Source: Lyngbya aestuarii BL J | GTDB lineage: Bacteria > Cyanobacteriota > Cyanobacteriia > Cyanobacteriales > Microcoleaceae | Length of the DNA: 64,000 nt | Reading direction: 5' to 3' | Assembly: GCF_000478195.2 (NCBI RefSeq) | Contig: NZ_AUZM01000004.1 | Location: forward strand, 1 to 64,000 | Shown here: positions 28,062 to 36,686 of the stretch, piece by piece | Position numbering within the stretch: position 1 is the first letter of the stretch | Layout of the letters: each line of letters opens with the position of its first letter | Notes under the pieces: generated by a model | The model's database searches: none | The model's input: the letters and a program-made list of their open reading frames with translations, nothing else | What the model was told of the DNA's origin: nothing | Program-made: the position numbers and the translations under genes

Positions 28062-28382
28062 TTATTCTTGAAGCAAATAAATGATTGATTCAATATCTTT
28101 GTCTTCGCAAAGCCCCACCCTTTGAGATAAGAGAAGATGCGTTTTCAGTTCGTTAATCGAACCTTGAGCAATATTTAGGAATCTAGCATAATCTCCCGAG
28201 CTTCGTCTTCCATAACCTTCCGCAATATTGGCGGGGATGGATGCTGATGATTTTCTAATCTGTTGAACCATACTATAGAGTTCTTCTTTGGGGAAAGATT
28301 TAGTAAGATAATAACACTTTTCAGTAATCTCCATGCCTTTTTGCCAAATGATAAGGTCTTGAAAGTCTTTGATTTCTGACAT
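28062..28382 (-). CDS. Four-helix bundle protein (23S rRNA intervening-sequence type)
   Basis: The 106-residue protein matches the S23/IVP family: KDFQDLIIWQKGMEITEKCYYLTKSFPKEELYSMVQQIRKSSASIPANIAEGYGRRSSGDYARFLNIAQGSINELKTHLLLS is the full family core. Known members form pentameric four-helix bundles, and some are encoded in insertions of 23S rRNA; their role is unclear. The C-terminus (IESIIYLLQE) ends some 10 residues earlier than usual. Tandem repeats flank it on both sides, which suggests that it travels or is rearranged as a unit. Confidence 0.88.
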   Translation of the reverse strand: MSEIKDFQDLIIWQKGMEITEKCYYLTKSFPKEELYSMVQQIRKSSASIPANIAEGYGRRSSGDYARFLNIAQGSINELKTHLLLSQRVGLCEDKDIESIIYLLQE

Positions 28383-28417
28383 TTTTAATCCCTCTATTTT
28401 CTGGGTTTTACCTTCTA

Positions 28418-28464
28418 CCTATTGCAAGATTGCCTATTGCTAGCTTGCCTATTGCTAGCTTGCC
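28418..28464. repeat. 15-bp tandem repeat TTGCCTATTGCTAGC
   Basis: Two exact copies (28430-28444, 28445-28459) are followed by a partial TTGCC and preceded by a diverged copy (28418-28429). It occupies the spacer between csaB and the four-helix-bundle gene. Confidence 0.8.
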
Positions 28465-28470
28465 TTTTCC

Positions 28471-29517
28471 CTACAAAAAAGCGGAATACAAAACTTCTTG
28501 ATGAATTTGCGATCGCTCGATGAGAAATTCTATTTTAGCGGTTGAGAGTGCATCGCCGTTAGCATAACATTCAAGCCAGGTTTTACAGATCGCATTTGCA
28601 TCTTGGGGGAGTTGGGAGAGTTCCCATCCCGGAAATTCTAATTCTTCCATTAACTGCGTGACTTTGGGATCATAACTGAGGGCAAAACATCGACATTCTT
28701 GTGTGGCTGCCATAATTAAACTATGAAATCGCATTCCAATTACCATTTCTACACCCCGAAAAACACCCTTGAGTTGACGTGGATCTTCTAAGGTGAGAAT
28801 TTGACTATGATTGGGAAGGGCGCGATGAAATAATTTAGCGATCGCTAAATCTTGACTGGGTTGAAAGGGAAGGAGTAAAATAAAAGCTTGGGTTGCTTTT
28901 TGAAACGAAACTAAAGCTTGAGTTAGAAGACTTAAACGTTCAGGCGTGAATTGGGGATGAGGACGCAACGTTAAAGCAACACGAGGAGCGGGTAAATCCC
29001 ATAAACCCGGAACAGGCTGAGAGTCCAATGCCCAAACCGGATCAGGGGCAATTGTAAACGGAATTTGCCAGTCTGATAATAACTGTGCCGAAGCGCGATC
29101 GCGAACGCTAATCGTGGTACAATTAGAAAAACAACGTTGAGCTAATTTACGGGTGATCGAACGTTGTAAAGGGCCGATACCTTGCGCCCAAGCAATTGTT
29201 TTCAAGCCCATTTGTTGCGCCAAACCCATTAATCCACCATAATAAAAAGGGCTAATAGCGCTGGTGACATCCTGAATTAAACTTCCACCCCCCCAAATCA
29301 AAGCATCTGCCCCTCGCAGAACCTGGAACACTTCCAAAGCATTCATGCGATCATAACTCGCCACCTGATAACGCTCTTGGGTTTGGGTGGGGTTTCCCGA
29401 CAGTACGAGGGGTTCAACAGAAGGGGGTAACATCTGTAATAAGGATGCGAGTAATGCCTCATCTCCACCGTTTCCTTTGCCATAATACCCACTACAAACG
29501 ACCCTTTCCATATTCAA
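28471..29517 (-). CDS. csaB: Polysaccharide pyruvyl transferase CsaB
   Basis: The 348-residue enzyme is of the CsaB type that adds pyruvate ketals to cell-wall polysaccharides, anchoring SLH-domain proteins. Family marks are CSGYYGKGNGGDEALLASLLQML at the N-terminus, GADALIWGGGSLIQDVTS, KTIAWAQGIGPLQRSITRKLAQRCF, SVRDRASAQLL and the C-terminal GMRFHSLIMAATQECRCFALSYDPKV. The product is complete. The 15-bp repeat array starts just past its stop. Confidence 0.9.
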   Translation of the reverse strand: MNMERVVCSGYYGKGNGGDEALLASLLQMLPPSVEPLVLSGNPTQTQERYQVASYDRMNALEVFQVLRGADALIWGGGSLIQDVTSAISPFYYGGLMGLAQQMGLKTIAWAQGIGPLQRSITRKLAQRCFSNCTTISVRDRASAQLLSDWQIPFTIAPDPVWALDSQPVPGLWDLPAPRVALTLRPHPQFTPERLSLLTQALVSFQKATQAFILLLPFQPSQDLAIAKLFHRALPNHSQILTLEDPRQLKGVFRGVEMVIGMRFHSLIMAATQECRCFALSYDPKVTQLMEELEFPGWELSQLPQDANAICKTWLECYANGDALSTAKIEFLIERSQIHQEVLYSAFL

Positions 29518-29684
29518 ATTTATGACGACGAGATTTTCAACCCAAAGTTAATTCTCAACACCAAACCCGTAACCCATCGGGGTGAAACCAAAAAAAACAG
29601 CAGTTGAGATTTAGATGTTAGACTACCATAAATGAAGCATTGATAGCAGAGTAAATTGGCAGTCAACTTGGCTAAAATTCTATT

Positions 29685-29990
29685 ATGCACGCACTTTCAA
29701 TTCCCACCTGGATCATTCACGTTTCCAGTGTTCTCGAGTGGATGGCAGCAATTTGGTTTATTTGGAGGTATGGTGAAGTGACTCAGAATAAAGCATGGTG
29801 GGGACTTTCGGTGGCAATGTTACCCGCCCTTGTCAGCGCCATGTGTGCTTGTACCTGGCATTATTTTGATAATCCCCCTTCCTTTGAGTGGATGGTCACG
29901 CTTCAGGCGGCGATGACGGTACTCGGGAATGTTACCCTCTGTATTGCGGCTTGGTACATCTGGCGCAGTTTTCGATCCGTTAAAGAGTAA
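29685..29990 (+). CDS. DUF2499 (Ycf49-like) membrane protein
   Basis: The 101-residue protein has three hydrophobic helices and the DUF2499 signature WIIHVSSVLEWMAAIWFIWRYGE, then WWGLSVAMLPALVSAMCACTWHYFDN. The family is found in cyanobacteria and as Ycf49 in some plastids; its function is unknown. It heads an operon: DUF3593 starts 18 bases later, and a WD40 gene overlaps the end of that. Confidence 0.88.
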   Translation: MHALSIPTWIIHVSSVLEWMAAIWFIWRYGEVTQNKAWWGLSVAMLPALVSAMCACTWHYFDNPPSFEWMVTLQAAMTVLGNVTLCIAAWYIWRSFRSVKE

Positions 29991-30007
29991 CATCAGCAGC
30001 TAGAACA

Positions 30008-30301
30008 ATGTTATCAAAAGACACCCTCTTTGCCCTTTCTTTATTTCCCTATTTAGGTTTTTTGTGGTTTCTGACTCGTTCAGGACAGACACCCCGCTTG
30101 GCATTAATTGGATTTTATGGCACGTTAGTATTTGTGGGAGTTACGATTCCGGCTGGCATCTATGCCAAAATGGTCTATCACGACACTTTGGCGAATATTG
30201 ATTGGTTACATGGAGGTGCAGAGATTTTCCTGACGCTATCAAATATTCTTGTTGTGTTAGGGTTCAGACAAGCAGTCATCAGCAAACAGTCCTCACGATA
30301 A
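30008..30301 (+). CDS. DUF3593 membrane protein
   Basis: The 97-residue protein has three predicted helices (FALSLFPYLGFLWFLTRSG, LALIGFYGTLVFVGVTIPAGIYA, GGAEIFLTLSNILVVLGF). The pattern LFPYLGFLWFLTRSGQTPRLALIGFYGTLVFV is that of DUF3593, which in cyanobacteria and plants usually accompanies DUF2499. Such a conserved pair suggests a two-subunit membrane complex, possibly photosynthetic, but no function is proven. Its stop overlaps the start of the WD40 gene by one base (TAATG). Confidence 0.85.
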   Translation: MLSKDTLFALSLFPYLGFLWFLTRSGQTPRLALIGFYGTLVFVGVTIPAGIYAKMVYHDTLANIDWLHGGAEIFLTLSNILVVLGFRQAVISKQSSR

Positions 30302-31215
30302 TGGAGAATCTTACCTTAAGTGGTCACGCCGACGGTGTAAAATCGGTCGCAGTTAGTCCGGATGGAAAAATCCTGATTAGTGCCTCTGAAGACGGTAAGA
30401 TTAAAGTCTGGAACTTCAAAACCGGAGACTGTTTACTCACTTTGGGAGGTCATCCCTTTGGGGTGAAAAATGTCGCCGTCAGTCCCGATGGTGAATTTTT
30501 TGCGACCGGTGGCGGAGATGGAACCATCAAAATTTGGAGTCTGAAAAACGGTAAACTGCTGCGAACTTTGATAACGGGTTATTCTCGCCTCGACTCTGGA
30601 TTTATGCCCGTTGCCATTGTTCCCAATGCTAAAACAATTATCAGTCATAGCAGTAGTTATAGTCAAACGGTGCGGTTGTGGGATGTGGAAACCGGACAAC
30701 TGAAAGGGACGCTAACGGGTCATGCGGGTTCGGTGAAGACTTTTAGTATCTCTCCCAAAGGGGATATCCTGGCAAGTGATGGTGCTGATAATAGCATTCG
30801 GTTGTGGAAATTGCAAAATGAGGAATTAATTGGCACCCTGGAAGGACATACAGGCGGAGTTTTGACCTTAACCGTCAGTCCAGATGGTGAAACCCTCGTC
30901 AGTGGGGGAAAAGACGAAACCATTAGAATTTGGCAAATTCGCACTCAGAAGCTATTGCGAACCCTCTCCGGTCATTCCTATGCAGTGAATTCCGTTAAAA
31001 TTAGTCCGAATGGTCATATTCTCGCCAGTGGAGGCTACGACAGTTTGATTAAGCTACGGGAATTAGGCACCGGAGATTTACTCAATTTACTTTCAGGACA
31101 TTCAGGGGCAGTCAATACCGTTACCTTTAGTCCCGATGGTAAAACCTTGGTCAGTGGGAGTGAGGATAAAAGCATTAAACTGTGGAATTTGGATGAGATT
31201 CTGAATTATCATTAG
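30301..31215 (+). CDS. WD40 repeat protein, single seven-blade propeller
   Basis: The 304-residue protein consists of seven WD40 repeats from residue 3 to the end, enough for one closed beta-propeller. Repeats start at about LTLSGHADG, LGGHPFG, RTLITGYSR (degenerate), GTLTGHAGS, GTLEGHTGG, RTLSGHSYA and NLLSGHSGA. Repeat 6 has KLREL in place of the usual LW-D/N. The start at ATG 30301 overlaps the DUF3593 stop by one base, so translation is coupled. There is no signal peptide or membrane helix, so it is a cytoplasmic scaffold. An earlier in-frame start inside DUF3593 is rejected. Confidence 0.9.
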   Translation: MENLTLSGHADGVKSVAVSPDGKILISASEDGKIKVWNFKTGDCLLTLGGHPFGVKNVAVSPDGEFFATGGGDGTIKIWSLKNGKLLRTLITGYSRLDSGFMPVAIVPNAKTIISHSSSYSQTVRLWDVETGQLKGTLTGHAGSVKTFSISPKGDILASDGADNSIRLWKLQNEELIGTLEGHTGGVLTLTVSPDGETLVSGGKDETIRIWQIRTQKLLRTLSGHSYAVNSVKISPNGHILASGGYDSLIKLRELGTGDLLNLLSGHSGAVNTVTFSPDGKTLVSGSEDKSIKLWNLDEILNYH

Positions 31216-31369
31216 ATTTTTATTATATTATACCATTAAACTGGGTTGATTTTTGTGTCTGAGAAACTCAAAAGAACGCTAAATAATCCTTAAGATTTTT
31301 CTCGATTGCACTCAATACCCTTCATACTAGAAGACACAAATTCAGTGTTAGACTGCTCATGCTGTGCTT

Positions 31370-33490
31370 ATGAGCTACTGCTTTAACCCCGATTGCAATA
31401 AACCTGAGAATGGTCACAAGATCGACATTTGTCAAACCTGTGGTTCAACTTTGCTCCTGCAAAAACGGTATCAGGCGAGGCAAGAAATTGGCTTAGGTGG
31501 AATGAGTCGTACCTTCTTAGGTATTGACCTGGGAAATCAAAAAAAACCCTGCATTATCAAACAATTTTCCTCTCACGGATACAAAACAGTTAAGCTACAA
31601 AAAGCGATTGAATTATTTCATCAAGAAGCCTTACGGTTACAAGAGTTGGGAGAACATGATCGCATTCCCTCTCTATTGGCTTCCTTTGAACAAGAAGGCT
31701 GTTTATATTTGGTGGAAGAATACATTCCTGGACAAAATTTAGCCGAAGAACTTGCAGAACAAGGGCCTTTTAGTGAACCTAAAATTCAAGAACTTTTAAT
31801 TGACATTCTTCCCATTTTAGCCTTTCTTCACAACCATCATATTATTCATCGTGATCTCAAACCGGAAAATATTATTCGACGACAAAAAGATCGAAAATTT
31901 GTCTTAGTTGATTTTGGGATTGCCAAACAAAATCAGAATATTTTTCAACCCCAAACCGGCACCATTACCGGAACAGTTGGCTACGCCCCTCTCGAACAAA
32001 TTCGCGGTGGAAAAGCCTATCCCGCCAGCGATCTTTACAGCTTAGGCGTGACTTGTATTCACCTATTAACCCAAGTTCCTCCCAATCAACTCTTTGACTG
32101 TTTTACCGGAGAATTAATTTGGCAATCTCATCTACTGAAAACCGGAAACACGATTAGCGATCAACTCGCTACAATCTTAGATAAACTGCTACAAGACTTA
32201 GTACAAAATCGCTATCAATCGGCCGAAGAAGTCTTGAAAAAACTAACAGAATCAAGCCCGACTTTATCTGAATGTTGTCAACACGAAACAACACTTAAAT
32301 TTATTAGCAATACCGAAATAGAGGCAGAAAAACTCGTCTCTAACTTTAAACAAAACTGGATTGAATTAGCTTTAGTCTCTCAACCTGAAAATCATCCCAG
32401 TTTTTCCAATTTAATCGCCAGTCAATCGATCAAATTTATTCCTAATGCTCCCGCTCAAACCCATTCAATTTTGTCTTTTAAATCCGGAAGAAATAAAAAT
32501 AATAATTCTGAAGAAAACGTCAGTCAACTGAGTCAAAATCTCCAGCATTTACAGGGTCATTCTGCACCCGTTAGATCCCTAGCAATTGGCCCAAAAGGTT
32601 ATATTTTAGTGAGTGGTAGTGCAGATTGTAGTATCCGACTTTGGAACTTAAAAACTGGACAACTTTTACATCGATTTTTAGCCCATCGAGATCTCGTAAA
32701 TACCGTTGCAATTCACCCGAATGGTCATAGATTAGTCAGTGGAAGTTTTGATCGAACGATACTCGCTTGGAATTTAAAAAATCGCACCATGGCAGATCGG
32801 TTTTTTAGTCATTCGGGATCACCCTATAGTCATCGTGGTGGTGCCGTTTATGCTGTTGCTTATAGTCCTGATGGTTGTATTATTGCCAGTGCAAGTGAAG
32901 ATAAAACCTTAAAATTGTGGAATCAAAGAAATGGTGAATTACTTTATCGACTCGATGAACATTCAGATCAAGTTTTATGCGTTACCTTTGGTCAAAATAA
33001 CAGAAATTTAGCCTCCTTAAATCATAATTATAATTATGAACCTCATCCTCAAAATAGTTTATTTGCCAGTGGTAGTGCAGATGGATTGATTAAAATTTGG
33101 CAGTTTGGTCACTTAAAAAGTCTTTATACTTTAGTAGGACATTCAGATCGAGTTTATAGTTTAGCATTTAGTCCAGATCAAAAAATGTTAGCCAGTGGAA
33201 GCGGTGATCAGACCATCAAATTATGGAACTTTTACACAGGAGAAACTCTACATACACTCAAGGGACATGATGATGAAATCCTTTCAATTGCCATTAGCTC
33301 GAATGGTAAATTATTAGCCAGTGCGAGTCGAGAAGGTATCGTGAAACTGTGGGATATTAGCGCTCGCCATCCCTTGGGACGATTATTAAAAACTCTAGCC
33401 GCTTATCCTCCCGTGGCGTTTACTCCAGATAGTCAAACCTTAGTTACAGGCGGAAAAAACGGTGATATATTAGTGCAAAAATTGAGATGA
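31370..33490 (+). CDS. Ser/Thr protein kinase with zinc ribbon and WD40 propeller
   Basis: The 706-residue cytoplasmic protein has three parts. The N-terminal four-cysteine ribbon is CFNPDCNKPENGHKIDICQTCG (residues 3-24). The Hanks-type kinase domain (about 33-295) has a glycine loop IGLGGMSRTFLG, Lys in CIIKQF, HRDLKPENI and DFG, all intact, so it should be active. Seven WD40 repeats (about 400-706) form one propeller; the fourth holds an insertion (NHNYNYEPHPQ). The ATG at 31370 is preferred to a GTG 6 bases upstream. Such kinases are typical of filamentous cyanobacteria. It lies about 155 bases after the WD40-only gene, so the two propellers may be related by duplication. Confidence 0.92.
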   Translation: MSYCFNPDCNKPENGHKIDICQTCGSTLLLQKRYQARQEIGLGGMSRTFLGIDLGNQKKPCIIKQFSSHGYKTVKLQKAIELFHQEALRLQELGEHDRIPSLLASFEQEGCLYLVEEYIPGQNLAEELAEQGPFSEPKIQELLIDILPILAFLHNHHIIHRDLKPENIIRRQKDRKFVLVDFGIAKQNQNIFQPQTGTITGTVGYAPLEQIRGGKAYPASDLYSLGVTCIHLLTQVPPNQLFDCFTGELIWQSHLLKTGNTISDQLATILDKLLQDLVQNRYQSAEEVLKKLTESSPTLSECCQHETTLKFISNTEIEAEKLVSNFKQNWIELALVSQPENHPSFSNLIASQSIKFIPNAPAQTHSILSFKSGRNKNNNSEENVSQLSQNLQHLQGHSAPVRSLAIGPKGYILVSGSADCSIRLWNLKTGQLLHRFLAHRDLVNTVAIHPNGHRLVSGSFDRTILAWNLKNRTMADRFFSHSGSPYSHRGGAVYAVAYSPDGCIIASASEDKTLKLWNQRNGELLYRLDEHSDQVLCVTFGQNNRNLASLNHNYNYEPHPQNSLFASGSADGLIKIWQFGHLKSLYTLVGHSDRVYSLAFSPDQKMLASGSGDQTIKLWNFYTGETLHTLKGHDDEILSIAISSNGKLLASASREGIVKLWDISARHPLGRLLKTLAAYPPVAFTPDSQTLVTGGKNGDILVQKLR

Positions 33491-33507
33491 AATTGAGATA
33501 AAAAATT

Positions 33508-34008
33508 ATGCAAATCCCAACTCATCGTCTTATTCTCAGAGAATATCAACCGGATGATTTAGATAAGATTCTCAGCATTTTATCCGAACCGAAAACTATG
33601 AGTTATTGGCCGCAACCGTTCAATCAATCCCAAGTTGAAGCTTGGATAAAACGCACTTTAGAGAGTTATAAACTCAACGGATTTGGTCGTTATTTAGTTC
33701 TATTAAAAGATACAGAAACAATAATCGGAGATGCAGGAATTTTAAAATCAAAAGTTGCCAATGAATGGGTTAACGATTTGGGTTATATTATTCATTATCC
33801 CTATTGGGGAAACGGATATGCAACCGAAATTGCAACAGCACTCAAAGACTATGCTTTTACGGTTTTAAAATTAGATCATCTTCATATTAATATGCCCAAA
33901 AATCATCCAGCCTCTCGCCGTGTTGCAGAGAAAATAGGCTTGAAATTTATTCGAGAATTTAACAATGAAAAAAATCGTAATCTCAAAACATTACTGTATG
34001 GAATTTGA
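33508..34008 (+). CDS. GNAT family N-acetyltransferase (RimJ/RimL type)
   Basis: The 166-residue enzyme has the acetyltransferase-3 pattern: TDRLILRE-like THRLILREYQPDDL, IIGDAGILKSK, the acetyl-CoA loop YWGNGYATEIATAL, and HLHINMPKNHPASRRVAEKIGLKFI. It should transfer acetyl from acetyl-CoA to an amine; the target is not predictable. It starts 17 bases after the WD40 kinase and is probably co-transcribed with it. It ends against the opposing hybrid kinase, 2 bases apart. Confidence 0.9.
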   Translation: MQIPTHRLILREYQPDDLDKILSILSEPKTMSYWPQPFNQSQVEAWIKRTLESYKLNGFGRYLVLLKDTETIIGDAGILKSKVANEWVNDLGYIIHYPYWGNGYATEIATALKDYAFTVLKLDHLHINMPKNHPASRRVAEKIGLKFIREFNNEKNRNLKTLLYGI

Positions 34009-34010
34009 CA

Positions 34011-36668
34011 TTATTTCTGGATTTTTGAAGTCAATTCAATGATCACATCATATCGAAAATCATTCACTAATTGGGTTAATATTTTGGCTAGAGAAGCATG
34101 AGTTTCAGGAATTTGAGCGATAACTTCAGTGATTAACTTACTATTGAGTTTAGTCGCGGCTTGATGCAAGGCTTGTATCCAGGCTTCAGGCATTGCAGCT
34201 AACACTTCAGAGGTGAGTTGAGAGGGGTCAGTTATTTCTATTTTTTGAGGAAGTTGAGTATTTCCACATTCATCAACATCGGGAGTTTCTTCATACAAAA
34301 ACTTTACCCCTAAATGTTTAGAGATTTTTTCAAACAACACTTCAACTCGAAAAGGTTTGCGAACAAAATCATCACAACCTGCGGATAAAATCACCGTTCT
34401 ATCTTGTTGAAAAACACTAGCCGTTAAAGCAATAATCACGGTAGCTTGACCCTGCAAATGTTGTTTAATATATTGAGTCGCTTCATACCCATCCATCACA
34501 GGCATTCGCATATCCATAAAAATTAAATGGGGTTGCCATTTTTCCCAGATTGAAATTGCTTCTTGACCATTGTCTGCTTCTTGAACTTCAAATCCGAGCG
34601 GTTTCAACAATTTCACCACCAGTTGTCGATTAGTCCAGTTGTCATCAACTACTAAAATTCGATAATTCGGTTTATTTTCGGCTAATCCAATGACTTGTTT
34701 ACTCGCAGGTTTTGAGGAAATTTGAGAAGTATGAGCAGGTTTAAAATTAATATTAAATCTAAAGCAAGTTCCCTGACCCAATTGACTGCTAACCGTAATT
34801 TTCCCTCCCATAAGCTTGATAAATTTTTGGCTAATAGATAAACCTAAACCCGTACCTTGTTGAGATTTTCGTCCTGTTTCCGTTTGAATAAAGGGTTGAA
34901 AAACATATTGAAGTTCTTCTGGAGAAATACCTGATCCTGTATCTTCAACTTCAAAAATGAGCCGATTAGCTTTTGAATTTTTAACAGTTTTAGCCCGTAA
35001 AATAATACAGCCTGTATCTGTAAATTTAATCGCATTTCCCAATAAATTAATTAAAACTTGACGGAGTTTACTTTCATCGGTTTGAATATGCTGAGGAACA
35101 TCTGAGTCAATTTCAAATAGTAATTCTAATCCTTTTGATTGAGCTTTTAACTCTAACATATCTCGCAGAGAATGTAGCAATTTAAGTAAGTCAAAGTGGA
35201 TAGAATTGAGCGAAATCTGACCCGCTTCAATTTTTGACATTTCCAAGACATCATTAATCAGATTTAATAAATGTTCGCCACTTCGACCAATAATTTCTAA
35301 ATGTTCTTGATGATCTTGCAATAAAACTGATTGTTTCCGTTTCAAATCACGATTCATTAGTTGAGTAAAACCCAAAATTGCATTTAACGGTGTGCGAAGT
35401 TCGTGACTCATTCGGGCTAAAAATTCACTTTTAGAACGGTTGGCGGTTTCTGCGGCTTCTTTGGCTTGTTGTAAGACAATTTCAGTCTGTTTGCGTTCGC
35501 TAATATCTCGCACCACAGCACAACCATATTCTTTATTATTATATTCTAAATAACTTAAAGTAATTTCGACGCTAATATGTTCACCTGACTTCATTTTATG
35601 AATAGATTCAAAGGTAAATGAACCTTGTTGTCTTAAATTTTCCCAAGAGATAGACCATTGATTTTCAGACGCATTTGGATCAATATCCTTCACCTGCATT
35701 TGCAAAAATTCATCCCGAGAATATCCGAGGGTTTTTGTCGCCGCTTCATTGGTATAAAAAAAACGAGCATTGATATCAGTAAACAGCACATAATCCCTTG
35801 ATTTGTCTATCGAAAACTGAGTCAGTCGCAGTTTTTCATCAATCTCTTTTTGTTCGGTAATATCTTCTAAAACACCAATAATCCCGATTACATATCCATC
35901 AGTATCTAACATCGGGACTCGACTGATATCTAGCCAAATTTGTCTACCATCAGTCGTTAGTTTTTGTTTGGGTGCAATCACATTTAACTCGGGTTTTTTT
36001 GATGCCATAACTCGGCGATCTTGACGGCGATAAAATTCAGCAACTTCCCAATTTTTAAACAGATCATAGTCCGTTTTTCCAATCACAGATTCTGCACTTT
36101 CTAACTGAGCGTATTCAGCCCATTTTTTATTACATCCTTTAAAGACTAAATTAGTATCTTTCCAAAAGACTTGTTGAGGAATATTATCTAAAACCAAACG
36201 TAGATATTCTTTCTGTTGTTTGAGATCTTCTTCAATTTTTTTGTATTCAGTAATATCCTGAACTTGTGTAATCACCGAAAATGGATTTCCGACTGGATCG
36301 AGTCTCAGATAGCAGTGTAGAATTCCATAAACCCAATGCCCTTCTTTGTGGCGATAGCGTTTTTCGAGGTTATATTGCTTAAATTCTCCCTGAATCAATC
36401 GAGAAAAATAATCCATACTCACATCTCGATCATGGGGGTGTGTAATCTGATTAAATCCCCGTTGCATAAGTTCTTTTTTACTGTATCCAATAAACTCACA
36501 AAAGGATGAATTGACCTCTAAAAACTGCCCATCTAGCGACACTTCTGCCATGCCAATTGGGGCTAAATGAAACAAATCTCGAAAGCGATTTTCACTTTCT
36601 AAAAGAGCGGTTTCTGTTTGTTTGAGTTTTTCAGTCAGGGTTTGAATAGTTAAGTTTTCTGAGTTCAT
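34011..36668 (-). CDS. Hybrid histidine kinase, PAS-PAS-PAS-HisKA-HATPase-REC
   Basis: This 885-residue soluble sensor has three PAS domains (about 20-140, 155-270, 285-395), a HisKA domain with His in [13 protein letters not shown] (about 418), HATPase with TGSGIS and GTGLGLS, and a REC domain with Asp in HLIFMDMRMPVMDGYEAT (about 737). The roughly 65-residue C-terminal tail (MPEAWIQALHQAATKLNSKLI...) resembles the tail of the ethylene-receptor-like kinase ([15 protein letters not shown]...), an HPt-like helical piece without a clear phospho-histidine. The input signal is unknown. The REC-kinase gene lies 18 bases upstream on the same strand, so the two likely form one relay. Confidence 0.92.
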   Translation of the reverse strand: MNSENLTIQTLTEKLKQTETALLESENRFRDLFHLAPIGMAEVSLDGQFLEVNSSFCEFIGYSKKELMQRGFNQITHPHDRDVSMDYFSRLIQGEFKQYNLEKRYRHKEGHWVYGILHCYLRLDPVGNPFSVITQVQDITEYKKIEEDLKQQKEYLRLVLDNIPQQVFWKDTNLVFKGCNKKWAEYAQLESAESVIGKTDYDLFKNWEVAEFYRRQDRRVMASKKPELNVIAPKQKLTTDGRQIWLDISRVPMLDTDGYVIGIIGVLEDITEQKEIDEKLRLTQFSIDKSRDYVLFTDINARFFYTNEAATKTLGYSRDEFLQMQVKDIDPNASENQWSISWENLRQQGSFTFESIHKMKSGEHISVEITLSYLEYNNKEYGCAVVRDISERKQTEIVLQQAKEAAETANRSKSEFLARMSHELRTPLNAILGFTQLMNRDLKRKQSVLLQDHQEHLEIIGRSGEHLLNLINDVLEMSKIEAGQISLNSIHFDLLKLLHSLRDMLELKAQSKGLELLFEIDSDVPQHIQTDESKLRQVLINLLGNAIKFTDTGCIILRAKTVKNSKANRLIFEVEDTGSGISPEELQYVFQPFIQTETGRKSQQGTGLGLSISQKFIKLMGGKITVSSQLGQGTCFRFNINFKPAHTSQISSKPASKQVIGLAENKPNYRILVVDDNWTNRQLVVKLLKPLGFEVQEADNGQEAISIWEKWQPHLIFMDMRMPVMDGYEATQYIKQHLQGQATVIIALTASVFQQDRTVILSAGCDDFVRKPFRVEVLFEKISKHLGVKFLYEETPDVDECGNTQLPQKIEITDPSQLTSEVLAAMPEAWIQALHQAATKLNSKLITEVIAQIPETHASLAKILTQLVNDFRYDVIIELTSKIQK

Positions 36669-36686
36669 AGTTACTTTTAAGTTTAC

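Noticed and set aside
30202-30300. Longer N-terminus for the WD40 protein
   Set aside because: It would overlap DUF3593 in another frame over 100 bases, while ATG 30301 overlaps its stop by one base and starts exactly at the first WD repeat.
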